Made by a program: the position numbers and the translations under genes
Assembly (NCBI GenBank): GCA_037127315.1
Contig: JBBBDQ010001184.1
Span: 1,036,001 to 1,100,000, forward strand
Origin: Ascarosepion bandense
Lineage: Eukaryota; Mollusca; Cephalopoda; Sepiida; Sepiidae
DNA: 64,000 nucleotides
Direction of reading: 5' to 3'
Shown here: piece by piece, positions 35,053-45,289 of the stretch
Layout of the letters: each line of letters begins with the position of its first letter
Numbering within the stretch: the stretch's first letter is position 1
The notes under the pieces: model-generated
The model's database searches: none
Seen by the model: the letters and a program-made list of their open reading frames with translations, nothing else
What the model was told of the DNA's origin: nothing

Positions 35053-35202
35053 GAACTTGATTAGATAAGGTAAATAATTATAGATATATAGAGACAGATA
35101 ATAACATAATTATATACATAGACAGAAAAGAAGTTAATTATATAGAATATATAGATATATTGACAGATGAGAAAAAATATGTAGATAGATAGATAGATAG
35201 AC

Positions 35203-35251
<49 letters not shown>

Positions 35252-35252
35252 T
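34990..35252. repeat. (GATA)n array, second block
   Basis: GATA units at about 35,021-35,050 and 35,178-35,250, separated by GATA-like decayed sequence. It is about 1 kb from the first GATA array, with a mariner fragment between them. Confidence 0.95.
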
Positions 35253-35643
35253 TAAAAAGAAAAAAAAATCATTGCCGGGTTGCAGATGTTACACTTGATA
35301 TTTATTACCATACTTATACTTGGTAAATGGTTCCGATGTCATCCATATCTGATTCTAATACCGGTCATTTTTCAAGTTATCACCAGTATAGGAATATCAT
35401 TGAGAAGTGAAGATTGCATGATCGTCTTAATGGTGGCGAAGGGTTATTAATATTAATTAACGTCGGTATGTCAAGTTATGGTTGGAGAGCTAATACTACG
35501 TCGGTTGCACATCCAGATAATGGCTGATCTATCATAGAAATGACTATTCTCCCATTTTTTATTTCACCTATATGTGTTATTAATGTATCCATGATATAAT
35601 AAAACCATTTCCATGGATACATACACAGACATACATGCACACA

Positions 35644-35646
<3 letters not shown>

Positions 35647-35682
<36 letters not shown>
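35647..35682. repeat. (TA)n microsatellite
   Basis: About 36 bases of TA repeat. Confidence 0.95.
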
Positions 35683-35686
<4 letters not shown>

Positions 35687-36202
35687 GCATTTTTCAAACG
35701 CAGAGAAACTACAGTCTAAGTTTATACAACTAGTGTAATTCAAAGAGAAAAAACGATAGGATCTTACCTATAATATTTCTTAACGGAAACTGGAGCTTCC
35801 GGAAATTCTTTTGTTTTTCTAGTGAAGTCATATTTAAAATTCCAGGTTGGCGTGGGTCGGTTTTATTCACTATGTCAAGATCGAGAACATGTCCTTTTCG
35901 CAAATGAAATGAAATGAAATATTTATTATATCTGTTGAAGATAGGTTTCCGTAAGAAAACTGCACCTTGGGCAATTAGGATGGAACAGATTTAGCATCAG
36001 CCATGTTTTCAATCCTGAGTAAAAAAAAAAAAAAAAAAAAACAATACGCCTTTGGTTTGACTTCTGGAACCTTACTGATGAACAGAATACATGAGTCATT
36101 GACGTTTCTAAGCGAATGTCACGTGACCGGTGACCAACAGAAAACAACTATATCATGTATCCCTACAGCGCTCCTTTCCTAAATAGGTCCCAGAACCTAC
36201 TA

Positions 36203-36229
36203 CAGGGGCCCGACAATATTTTTCGGACA
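36203..36229 (+). repeat. Left outer terminal inverted repeat of Tc1 element
   Basis: Begins CAGGGGCCCGACAATA and ends TTTTTCGGACA, next to a TA. It pairs with 37,724-37,750 with one mismatch (CCC versus TCC). It is the expected transposase binding and cleavage end. Confidence 0.93.
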
Positions 36230-36384
36230 CTTTGAAAAAAGTACTTCAAGGTGGTTACTAGTGCCAAAAACTTTTGAGATTGTAAGTACGTAGTTGAGGA
36301 GTGAAAATCCACTACTAGTGTAATCATTTTTTTTAGTTTGGCTTTGATAATTTTATTTTTTTGTGATTTTTGCGAAAACTTGCG

Positions 36385-36403
36385 CAACACTATTTTTCGG
36401 ACA
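36385..36403 (+). repeat. Left inner repeat (second transposase site)
   Basis: CAACACTATTTTTCGGACA repeats the inner part of the outer terminal repeat in the same orientation, about 182 bases further in. Confidence 0.8.
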
Positions 36404-36548
36404 TGACAAAAAATCCTATTTTATTAAGAGCTAAGTTCATGTATATGTTGCTGTATGTAATTTTTCTGCTTGTACACTTAGCTGTCATCATTAGAATCAA
36501 TTATCTGTTCTATTTTACTGGCAAAACAATTAAGTTTAATGAGGTAAA

Positions 36549-37536
36549 ATGCATTCAAAAGAAGTCGTTTGTTTGGCGCGGAAGAAGCGGGATGATGGCC
36601 TCAGCATAAGAAGGATCGCCATGAATTTAAAGCTGTCGAAATCAACGGTCGAATACATGCTGAAGATAAACTCCGAGCGGAAAAAGAAGAGAGGACGGAA
36701 AAGATCAATTGGCAAGAGGACTGAAAGAAGAATGAAGAGGACTGTGACACGGCTTTTGACATCTGGAGAAAAAGTTACAGCAAGAAAAGTGAAGGAGAAA
36801 TGTGAATTGGATGTAAACGTCCAATCAGTACAAAGAACGCTGCATAGGATTGGTTTGAAGTATGCAAAGGCTAAGAAAAAAAATTACACTAACAAAGAAA
36901 TACAAAGGAGCAAGACTGGAGTGTGCTAAAAGGTGGTTAACAAAGCATGTTGACTTTAAGAAGGTTATATTTACTGATGAGAAGCGTTTCAAGTTTGATG
37001 GGCCCGATGGATGGTGTACTTGGTCGAGAAGGGGTGAGCCTTCTGTACTGAACAAACGACAGATGGGAGGAGGAGGAATTATAGTTTGGGGTATGATCTT
37101 TGCTAATGGAAATATATGGTTGGAGTGGCTGAAAGGACAACAGAACAGCGAAAGCTACAAACAGTTGCTGGACGAGAAAGCCTTACCAAGGATAAGAAGA
37201 GAGATAGGGAATGATTTCGTTCTACAGCAAGACAATTGCAGCATCCATGTGTCAAAACTCATGAAAGAATGGATATCTAAAGTGAATATGACTACTTTGG
37301 AATGGGCTGCAAAAAGCCCAGATCTAAATTTAATAGAAAATGTTTGGGAAATGCTTGCAAAAATTGTCTATGATGGACCTGAAATAACGAAAGAGGCTCA
37401 ACTATGGGAACGGATACTAGATGCCAAAAAACAACCAATAGAAACACGTAGAGATGTTATTGTGCATATGTTTGATCATTATGAAGAGAGATTGATAAAA
37501 GTTATTGAGAAGAAAGGTGATATTACAGACTATTAA
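36549..37536 (+). pseudogene. Tc1-type transposase, single frameshift
   Basis: The first frame starts at ATG 36,549. It contains two helix-turn-helix regions (DDGLSIRRIAMNLKLSKSTV, about residues 15-34; VTARKVKEKCELDVNVQSV, about 76-94) and a basic GRKR hinge (KKKRGRKRS). At an A8 run near 36,873-36,880 the frame changes by one base; the rest of the protein continues in the next frame to TAA at 37,536. Catalytic residues are present: Asp in IFTDEKRF (codon at 36,976), Asp in VLQQDNCSIH (about 37,230) and Glu in LNLIENVW (about 37,335). There are 34 residues between the last two, the DD34E signature of Tc1. Total length would be about 327 residues, close to the usual 340. The frameshift may be a mutation, slippage or sequencing error. 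Confidence 0.9.
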
Positions 37537-37550
37537 CAGTTTTTCAACGA

Positions 37551-37573
37551 TGTCCGAAAAATAATGTCGCGTG
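37551..37573 (-). repeat. Right inner repeat (second transposase site)
   Basis: TGTCCGAAAAATAATGTCGC is the reverse complement of the inner/outer terminal repeat motif. It starts 14 bases after the transposase stop. Confidence 0.8.
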
Positions 37574-37723
37574 TGTTTTGTAAAAAATGATGAAAAATAA
37601 ATATTTTTCCTTACCTAATCGATTTTCTTCCATTTTTATTACAGGTATTGTCTTTATGTGTTTATGCTATTCTATTGAAGGAATTTCGCCACTCTATGGT
37701 ATCCGGAAAGTCGAATACTAAAC

Positions 37724-37750
37724 TGTCCGAAAAATATTGTCGGACCCCTG
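37724..37750 (-). repeat. Right outer terminal inverted repeat of Tc1 element
   Basis: TGTCCGAAAAATATTGTCGG followed by ACCCCTG, then the TA target dinucleotide. It pairs with 36,203-36,229. Confidence 0.93.
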
Positions 37751-37752
37751 TA

Positions 37753-38818
37753 CTATAAGATACTTTTATTTTGCCTTTTATTGATGAAATATCAATGTGG
37801 GAACCTACTCTATGAAACTAAAATGTAGGAAAAGGTTGGACATGTAGTGAATATCAATAAGTAGTGGAGGGTTTCAACAATAACTGTTCAATAGTACAAA
37901 ATATTTCTATTTTAGAATCACGCCGGTGATCTCTATGAAAAAGTATTAAAATTTAATGAAAAAGAGAAAAAATATACGAAATCTCTGGGTTATTTAATAT
38001 GAACACCAGGTCTGGTCACAGTTTGAATTTGTAGATCTACTGTTACTAAGGCGACTGTTGCGTTCTTATTTATTCAAGTAGTATAAAGAGAGATAAGTTT
38101 TAGCCTATTACAAATTATTTTGTCTTGCGTTGTTATCGCGTTCATTAAATATTTTCCATTCGGGACACGTATCATCGAAAATTTCAAGAGGTTTGTCCTC
38201 TGGAACTGTAGGCCATTTTGCTCTTCAAAAAATTACATACAAATGACTTGCATGTGTCTTTGACAAGAAAGCATAATTGGCATGGGACATGGTGTTTGCA
38301 GATATGTTTTTGTTAAATACCATTTTTCTACTTGTCGTCGATGTTATATGCTAATGTAAAAAGCTTCAGTCATCCAAACAAAATTACTTGCTTGAAACAA
38401 TAACATAATTTAACAGGTGACAATAATTTAATTATATGCTACTATGTTAGATTTATCCGTATACATGTTGATTTAATCAAATATCCCTCAATGAAGAAAT
38501 ATATCTTGGAAAATATAGTATGAAGGAAAACTAAAATAGTTTAGGAAGGCCAGAAGAATACACGTGAAAATATTTTAATTGAGTATCACCTTATTTATGA
38601 CAGATATTCTGTTTAATAAATAAATAGAACGTCTAAACAAATATGAGCATTCACTAAAAAAATTATATATATATATTCAATTAGCAAGTACTTACCCATC
38701 AACTTTGAATACATTTAGTCAATAAGGTCAGTCAGTTTTGTTTTTTATTTGGATATTTACAATTTCTTAATAAGGTGTATACTGGGATCGAAATTGTTAT
38801 GTTAGAAGTTAATATTTG

Positions 38819-38873
<55 letters not shown>

Positions 38874-39530
38874 TGTTTGTTTCTTTTTCAAGTACTTTTC
38901 TACCGTCTAAGCCATTTTTCAAGAACCATGTTTTATCTGCGCTGTAAGCAAGATAACGCTGTCTATATTCTGTCTGAGTGTAGTTGAACAAACATATTTG
39001 TAGAGAGAAAGTTGAAGATACTATCGAATTTCTACGACCCGAAGTGAGGGGGCACATATAATAAAAATTTATAATTGTAGAAATAAATAATATTTGTTTT
39101 TGTGTATCATTGTTTCTTGTATATAAAACGTATTTATTTACGTAAATTCGTATATCATTGAAATTAAAACGAATTCATATTGAAATAAAGAAATACATTC
39201 CGAGTGACACAGGTTACTTTTTCTATTTAATTATTTTTACGGCGTATCTACCTTTGGCGGCTTGCTTTCAAACCCATCGAGGTAGAGACTAGGTTTTACG
39301 TTGCTCAACTTCGGTTCGCGTTGGGAAACCGGTGTTTCAACGCTATATGACTGTAAACCATTAAGACCAAATTATAATATAAAGGAAAAATTAATTTATT
39401 TACAAGTAAAATAATTTTTCTTTTCAAAACAATTATTCACATATAAACCTAAAAAAAATATTTATCTAAACCAGACCCAGCCTCGGAGAGGGTAACGATG
39501 TAATCTTAGAAGTGAATCTTCGACTGGATC
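37753..39530. other. AT-rich stretch, no gene recognised
   Basis: A (GT)n array of about 52 bases lies at 38,821-38,872. A GC-richer patch at 39,255-39,350 was inspected for tRNA or exon features; none could be supported. Confidence 0.5.
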
Positions 39531-39539
39531 AAGTAGTTG

Positions 39540-39950
39540 ATGATAATACTGGGCATTGTCTAACTTGTTCTAAAAAACTGGAAGCGGCCGAAATGTGGTT
39601 CTACAGAAGGATGCTACGGATATCGTGGACTGAGCATACAAGCAACGACGAAGTGTTAGAAAGAATGGCAACAAAAAGGAAATTGATGCTGAGCATCAGG
39701 AAGAGACAACTGAAGTTCCTGGGACATGCAATAAGGAAGGAGAGCCTGGAGAACCTGATACTGACTGGTCAGATAGAAGGAAGGAGAGACAGAGGAAGGC
39801 AGCGGATAACATATATGCAGAGTCTGATCAGGTGGATGACGGAACGGGGGTTGCCAGGAGCAACAGGAGCAAACATACTAAGAGCCACAAGGGATAGGGA
39901 GACGTGGAGATCCATGATCGCCTACGTCCTGAAGGGACAGGGCACATAGA
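39540..39950 (+). pseudogene. RTE-like LINE 3' fragment (copy 2a)
   Basis: An open frame of 145 residues (39,512-39,949) carries the C-terminal RTE block. It contains AAEMWFYRRMLRISWTEHTS, QLKFLGHAIRKESLENLILT, GRRDRGRQRITYMQSL, then ILRATRDRETWRSMIAYVLK. It ends at the family 3' terminus GGGCACATAGAAGAAGAAG. It is 5' truncated at about 39,565. The frame is still open, unlike most copies here, but it lacks the catalytic domain. Confidence 0.85.
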
Positions 39951-40492
39951 AGAAGAAGAAAGTGCGTTCCAGAAGCTGAGTAAAGTACTAAGACACAGGA
40001 AAATTTCACTAGAAGCAAAGAAGAGAGTGCTAGATTTCTATATGATGTCAGTTCTTCAATACGGCTGTGAATGTTGGACAATATCATCGAAGATGAAGAA
40101 AAACTTGAAGCAGCAGAAATGTAGATCTACAGAATTATGCTGCGGGTATTAGGGACCGAGCATATAAGTAATGATGACGTGTTGGAAAGAATGGCAACAA
40201 AAAGAAAATTAATAGTGAGCATCAAGAAAATACATCTGAAGGTCCTGGGACATGCAATGAGGAAGGATGGCTTGGATAATCTGATACTGACAGACCAGAT
40301 AGAAGGAAAAAGAGACAGAGGAAGGCAGCGGATAACATATTTGAACAGCCTGAGCAGGTGGATGACGGAACGGGGGTTGCGTGGAGTAACAGCAGAAAAC
40401 GTACTATGAGCCACCAGTGATAGGAAGACGTCGAAAACCATGATCACCTACGTCTTGAAAGGACAGGGCACATAGAAGAAGAAGAAGAAAAA
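39951..40492 (+). pseudogene. RTE-like LINE 3' fragment (copy 2b), inserted in the tail of 2a
   Basis: It starts at about 39,960 with AFQKLSKVLRHRKISLEAKK. RVLDFYMMSVLQYGCECWTI follows, with a stop near 40,150. The tail block TKRKLIVSIKKIHLK continues to about 40,409. It ends with GGGCACATAGAAGAAGAAGA at 40,466-40,490. The two copies join exactly at the GAA-rich tail of the first. Confidence 0.85.
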
Positions 40493-40707
40493 TGATATTC
40501 TTGAAATTTAATATTCGACTTATATTTGTATGCGATAAATTCATATGTATTTTTCAAATAACAGGAGGTTACAAATATTTATGATCATCTCTTAAAGTTA
40601 ACAATTTTGAAAAAACTAAAAACATTTTTCTTTTGTTCATAAATACTTGTTGCAAAGCGAAAGTCTGTCAAAGGATGAAACGCGTCGCTTGAGATAAGTT
40701 TTACCTT

Positions 40708-40715
<8 letters not shown>

Positions 40716-40757
<42 letters not shown>
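40716..40757. repeat. (TA)n microsatellite at SINE end
   Basis: About 42 bases of TA repeat abut the SINE dimer at 40,758. Confidence 0.95.
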
Positions 40758-40761
<4 letters not shown>

Positions 40762-41028
40762 GTCCGCAGGCGGTCCTGTTTCGCTGTATCACAGCTCATC
40801 AGTAAAGTCAGACATTCGATTGCTTCTAGCCAGGATTGATTCTACATCTACGCTATGGGCGCTTGGTGGAGGAAGGCGGCTTTTTGCGTGTTATATACAC
40901 AATGTTAATACACGCCAGTCGTTGAGAGTGTTAAAATTCATTACTGAATGAACAATACATAAATAGTTACTTTTTAAAAGAGTGTCATTTCTCCATAGTG
41001 CTCAATAGGCCGATGAGAGCGTAAATAG
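40758..41028 (-). mobile_element. tRNA-derived SINE, family B (dimer unit 1)
   Basis: Tail at left (GTCGTCCGCAGGCGGTCCTG next to TA repeats), internally shortened tRNA-like head near 40,830-40,870, and the shared upstream arm with TTCATTACTGAATGAACAAT. The next unit starts immediately, giving a head-to-tail dimer. Confidence 0.75.
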
Positions 41029-41208
41029 ATATCCACAGACAGTTCTGTTTCGCTGTATCACAGCTTATCAGTACGGTTAGCCATCCAATTACTTTTAGCC
41101 AGGATTGAAACCCAACCGAATAGACTTCGGCGATTCTACCACTAAGCTATGTGCACTCGGTGGAGGAACGCGGATTTTAGCCTAATAAGTACACAATCGG
41201 AATACACA

Positions 41209-41211
<3 letters not shown>
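41029..41211 (-). mobile_element. tRNA-derived SINE, family B (dimer unit 2)
   Basis: It begins ATCCACAGACAGTTCTGTTT at the left. The minus-strand head has TAGCTTAGTGGTAGAATCGC as A box and GGTTGGGTTTCAATCC as B box. It is bounded on the right by a (TA)n array at 41,213-41,268. The A box here is the best preserved in the family. Confidence 0.75.

Positions 41212-41212
<1 letters not shown>

Positions 41213-41268
<56 letters not shown>
41213..41268. repeat. (TA)n microsatellite
   Basis: About 55 bases of TA repeat. Confidence 0.95.
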
Positions 41269-41270
<2 letters not shown>

Positions 41271-41274
41271 AGTG

Positions 41275-41500
41275 GTTACTGATATTCAGATTAAACACAT
41301 CCGATAGGTCGGTTAGTGATTTTGCAGGCGCCTCCTTGGGCATTTTTGCTTGTTCAACATTCAGAGACCACATGTTATATATGTTTGTTTTTTGCTTTTT
41401 TTTCCATGCGGTGGGGACGTCTTCAAACCCTCTGTCACGATGATATCTGAATTTGTGATACCGCAATTTTTTATTATTTCCGAAGAGTTATTTCTAGTCA
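41275..41500 (-). other. Unassigned short open region
   Basis: Minus-strand frames stay open with non-repetitive content (for example AKMPKEAPAKSLTDLSD near 41,310, and IIKNCGITNSDIIVTEG in another frame near 41,450). I do not recognise the product. It could be a piece of an unknown multicopy element or chance. A TA array truncates it on the left. Confidence 0.2.
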
Positions 41501-41624
41501 TTTTCACTCGCAAGGCTTTGGTCCACCTATATTATGGGTTTTCAGGAACTTTACAAAGTTGCTACGCGCCAAAATCGCCTTCACTAACCGATAATATTAA
41601 GAGTTCAGCTACCTGACAAATATG

Positions 41625-42510
41625 ATAATATTCCTGTATACCATGAATAAAACCAATCGAGTTAAATGTCATTTTGTATTTCGCTCTGCACAGTCATCAT
41701 TTACAGTATATTGTGAGGTCTCTTCTCAAAGTATTTTGAGAATATGTTACGGATTTAAAGATAAAATAATCCTAGTAACGTATACAATAAATACAACTTT
41801 GTTTATTTTTACTGATAATATTAATGTCCGTGGTCAATAAAGCGACTAGAATTCAAATTCAATACGTAACGGAGAATTTTAAAACAATAACACTAGTAAA
41901 GAATAAAACTTTGTTCATTTCTATCGGTAATATTCGGTATTCTGTTAAATAATGACAATAGAATTTCGTATTTGATCCTGTGCAATCATCGTTTTCAGTA
42001 TATAGTGGTGCATCTTGCAAAAATATTTTAACAATATGTAAAGGAGAATTATAAGTTAAAATAATACCAGTAAATGTATAGAATATAATATATATATAAC
42101 TAAATACATATGAACAGAGGAAGACAGAATAAGGAATGAAAATGAAACATTTATGATGTAATGACAAAGAACTGTGGGAGGAAAGCAATAAACACCTGCA
42201 AACGAAGATGGAGAAAGGGAAAAGTCATTGTTAATTCTTTATTTATATTAAGTATTTGTAGACTTTAAGCAGCACAAATAGTGAATGACGTTCTGCTGTT
42301 CATGTAGATAAAAAAAGATAGAATCTCGGCTACTTGAGAAAGGCTAAAGCAGCTTAGCTGTACCGTTACGTTTACCCAAAAATACGCTAAGAATGTAGGC
42401 CTAGCAGATACAAAATGCATGAATTTTAACCTAATCAAAAAATTGCTTGTATATAGTGCGACCCCCTATTTTTGCGCAAAATGGATCATAAAACCTAGCA
42501 CTATAGTAGA
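41625..42510. other. AT-rich stretch, nothing recognised
   Basis: Two related halves are visible (AACAAAGTTGTATTTATTG near 41,790 and AACAAAGTTTTATTC near 41,900, each beside an ACGT-rich block). This suggests an old duplication. No coding motif was seen. Confidence 0.35.
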
Positions 42511-42511
42511 G

Positions 42512-43600
42512 TAACACATCACCCAATAAATACCGGGCCTAAATAATAAAACAACTTCTAAATAAAATTCGACATTATTCATCAACATAGCCTCCTTCTA
42601 GAGAGATACACTGATTCCAACGCTTCTCTAACAATTCGATACCTTTTTTGTAAAACGATTTGTCTTTGGCCTCAAAATACTCCTCAGCTTTCGATATCAC
42701 TTCTTCATTAGAGCTAAATTTCTTTTACTTTTGAGGTCTGCAAACAGTCAGTAGTCGCTGGGTGCGAGATCTGGAGTATAGGGTGGATGCGGATGCAATT
42801 AGAACCACAATTCATGCGATCGACTTGGTGAAAGATCACATTTTACTTCTTCATTTGTAGCCGGTTTTTGGCGATTTCTTCCTTCAAACGAGCCAATAAT
42901 GCTATATATTTATCGCTATTGATGGTTCTTCTCTTCTGAAAGTAATTTACGAAGAAAATACGGAGGATAAAACCTTGCCTGCTGATATTCATGTCTTTAG
43001 TCGTTTTGGATGGCGTTCAACTGTTGCTGTCCACTAAGCTGACTGCCTATTTGACTCCGGGTTGAAGTCTATTATCATATATTTAAGAAAAAACCTCTTC
43101 TTGCATTGAAACAATTGCAAACAACGCACTGAATTGTCAACACTTGGTTGTTTTTGATCAACTAAACACATTTTTTTCATTGACAAATGTTCATGCAAAA
43201 TGGTCAATACATTGCCTTCTGATATGTTCCACTCCTCTGCTATCTCACATAACTTCAATTTACGATAGGGCAAAACAAGTTTGTAGATGTTTTTGAGTTT
43301 TCTGGGACAACTGCCGATTTTGGGCGACCTGGGTTTTCAGCATTATTTGTGCGACCGCGTTTAAAGTCAGCATCCCACCTCTTAAACGTTTTTTCGACGG
43401 AGTAGAGTCCGAATAACACTTACGAAGTCATTGCTATTCTTGAATAGTATTTTCCCAATGCTTTATTAACACACAAAATCAGATTTTACCATTGTTTTGA
43501 AAACTTTCAACAGTAGCTTTACTTAAATAACTGGAATTTGTAAACTAATAATCTGATTGGACCCAAATTTTGTCATGTGCCAATTGAGGGTTTATTACTT
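42512..43600 (-). mobile_element. mariner transposon, inactive (copy M2)
   Basis: The left end has TA followed by ACACATCACCCAATAAATAC, matching the left terminal repeat of M1. On the minus strand LKLCEIAEEWNISEGNVLTI is followed by LHEHLSMKKMC (about 43,260-43,165), then FNPESNRQSA (about 43,040). The 5' leader matches M1 (CTGATTGGACCCAAATTTTG near 43,550). The right terminal repeat is missing or too decayed to see. Later catalytic blocks are disrupted. Confidence 0.75.
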
Positions 43601-43769
43601 CATAAAAACATTTGGAGTTTATTGAATTATGTGTTTTTTCTTTTATGTTATTTTACAATTACGTCAGGTCCATTTGCTTTATTGTTCCTCTTTTTAAAGA
43701 TAGTGTAATCTCATAGAATTGTGATGTCTTCTATTTCTCTAATCGGGGTTGGATGCTGTTATTACTAGT

Positions 43770-44085
43770 GTTTTCACGTTGTCCAACGTATATTATTGTC
43801 CCACTCTATTGTGACGATTTCTATATTCATTGGGCGCTGGTACAGAACATCCGGAGGTTAATGGGCTGTTGCTTACTGATATATGTTATAGAACTTGCAT
43901 TTTGTATACACACTATTTTGTATGTCATTTGCCGGAAAGCACCTAATAAAAAGATTCTGGTCTTGCCCTGCAAGAATAATGTCATCCGTTTCATCCTTTA
44001 ATCCAGACGCTCGTAACCGTCGAAGCAGGTTAACTTTATCCACATCGGCTTTAATATCCATTGTTTCTTATTCATATTTTTTGCT
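43770..44085 (-). pseudogene. LINE C-terminal fragment (QDQ-type block)
   Basis: On the minus strand, MDIKADVDKVNLLRRLRASG is followed by LKDETDDIILAGQDQNL and a decayed tail. From memory this resembles the region after RT in some animal LINE polyproteins, where LAGQDQ precedes a Cys/His cluster. The Cys/His cluster is not preserved. Family assignment is tentative. Confidence 0.4.
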
Positions 44086-44334
44086 GCAAGGGTTGGTTCT
44101 TGGGTTCTGTTTTGGCATTTTACAGAATCTACTAAATGTAAATCTTGTTTGTATTTACAGCATTCATTCATGATTGAATATTTTTCTTTCTGTTTTCGAT
44201 TTGTTTAACTAAATGTATTACACAGTCCTTTGTTGTTTCCATGTATGCTTATAAACCAATAGTTGTTGTATGACAGTTGCAGCTGATAATGACTTCTTCC
44301 ACCTTCTTTACGCACTATGTATAGACGGTCTGAA

Positions 44335-44362
44335 TTATTATTATTATTATTATTATTATTAC
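44335..44362. repeat. (ATT)n microsatellite
   Basis: Nine or so ATT units. Confidence 0.9.
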
Positions 44363-44364
44363 AA

Positions 44365-45285
44365 TCATATAAAATTAAGATAGACCACCACCATTCCTTT
44401 CCTATTCCTTTAGTAAGAAGTAGGTTTCAGTCTGATAGCTTCTACTACATTGTGGAACATAGTTTTCAATCGCTACAGTCTTAACCTCCTCAAGTCTTAA
44501 ATTATCAGTTATCTTTCCAACTATCTGTATAAATTGCATCCCTTTCTCTTACTGTTTCTAGAACTACCTTTAGTAACTCTCTATCTTGCGTGGTCCATGG
44601 GTTCTGTAAAAAGATTATGAAGGGTATAAGTGTGAATATCATTAAATAATAATGTTTTACTTGAATAAAATAAATATAATATTCCGTTTCTTGAATAGAA
44701 CCATATATACAGAGAACATTTCCAAAATTAAATATTTATGTTATTGTACGATAGCAGGAGGAGACAACCAATATTCATATAAACAAACTTTGTGGTCTAT
44801 AGTAAAACGTTATCTAAAACCCCAAAACAAATGATACGAGGTCATTTCCTTGATTTCCAGAATTACTACAATGCAAACTATAACCATATAAAAATCATAA
44901 TGACTAAATAACATTTCATAAAAACTATTTCGAACGCCAAAACTTGAAAATAAATTAATTAGATATATAATGAAATAAATTAAATGATAAATGACTATAT
45001 AAATAACTCTGTAACAATTTCCATGTATATAATTTCCTTATGTATAGAAAGTATGAAGAATGGCTAAAAATTACTACAAACTTTGCTTTTGTGACCAGAA
45101 TAATAATATTTCTGAAATGTACTTATTCCCATTGGAAAAATTGTTGAATGTGAACATTCATATTTACGTAATGTAGAGATAAAATGACATATGATTCAAA
45201 AGTAGCATTTATTTTTTCTTAGATTACATAAGGGAAACCACAAAAGAAAATTGTAGTTCTTCGAGATACACGCTTGCACTGTAAA
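44365..45285. other. AT-rich stretch, nothing recognised
   Basis: Short ORFs only; no recognisable motif. Confidence 0.4.
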
Positions 45286-45289
45286 TTAC

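Larger units (their letters stand above)
36203..37750 (+). mobile_element. Tc1-type transposon, structurally complete (1,548 bp)
   Basis: The element is flanked by TA at 36,201-36,202 and 37,751-37,752, the usual Tc1/mariner target duplication. The 27-bp outer inverted repeats (CAGGGG...TTTTTCGGACA) differ at one position. A second, inner pair of the same motif lies about 180 bases inside each end (36,385-36,403 and 37,551-37,573), giving an IR/DR layout as in Sleeping Beauty-type elements. The single gene it carries is a transposase with one frameshift. It is by far the youngest-looking DNA transposon in the window. Confidence 0.92.

Noticed and set aside
33600..35252. CRISPR-like array
   Set aside because: Units are GATA tetranucleotides with no unique spacers of constant length, and the DNA is eukaryotic.
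36825..37140. Minus-strand ORFs over the Tc1 element
   Set aside because: Antisense shadows of the transposase.
38809..39057. ORF with a Thr-His repeat tail
   Set aside because: It is translation of the (GT)n array on the minus strand.
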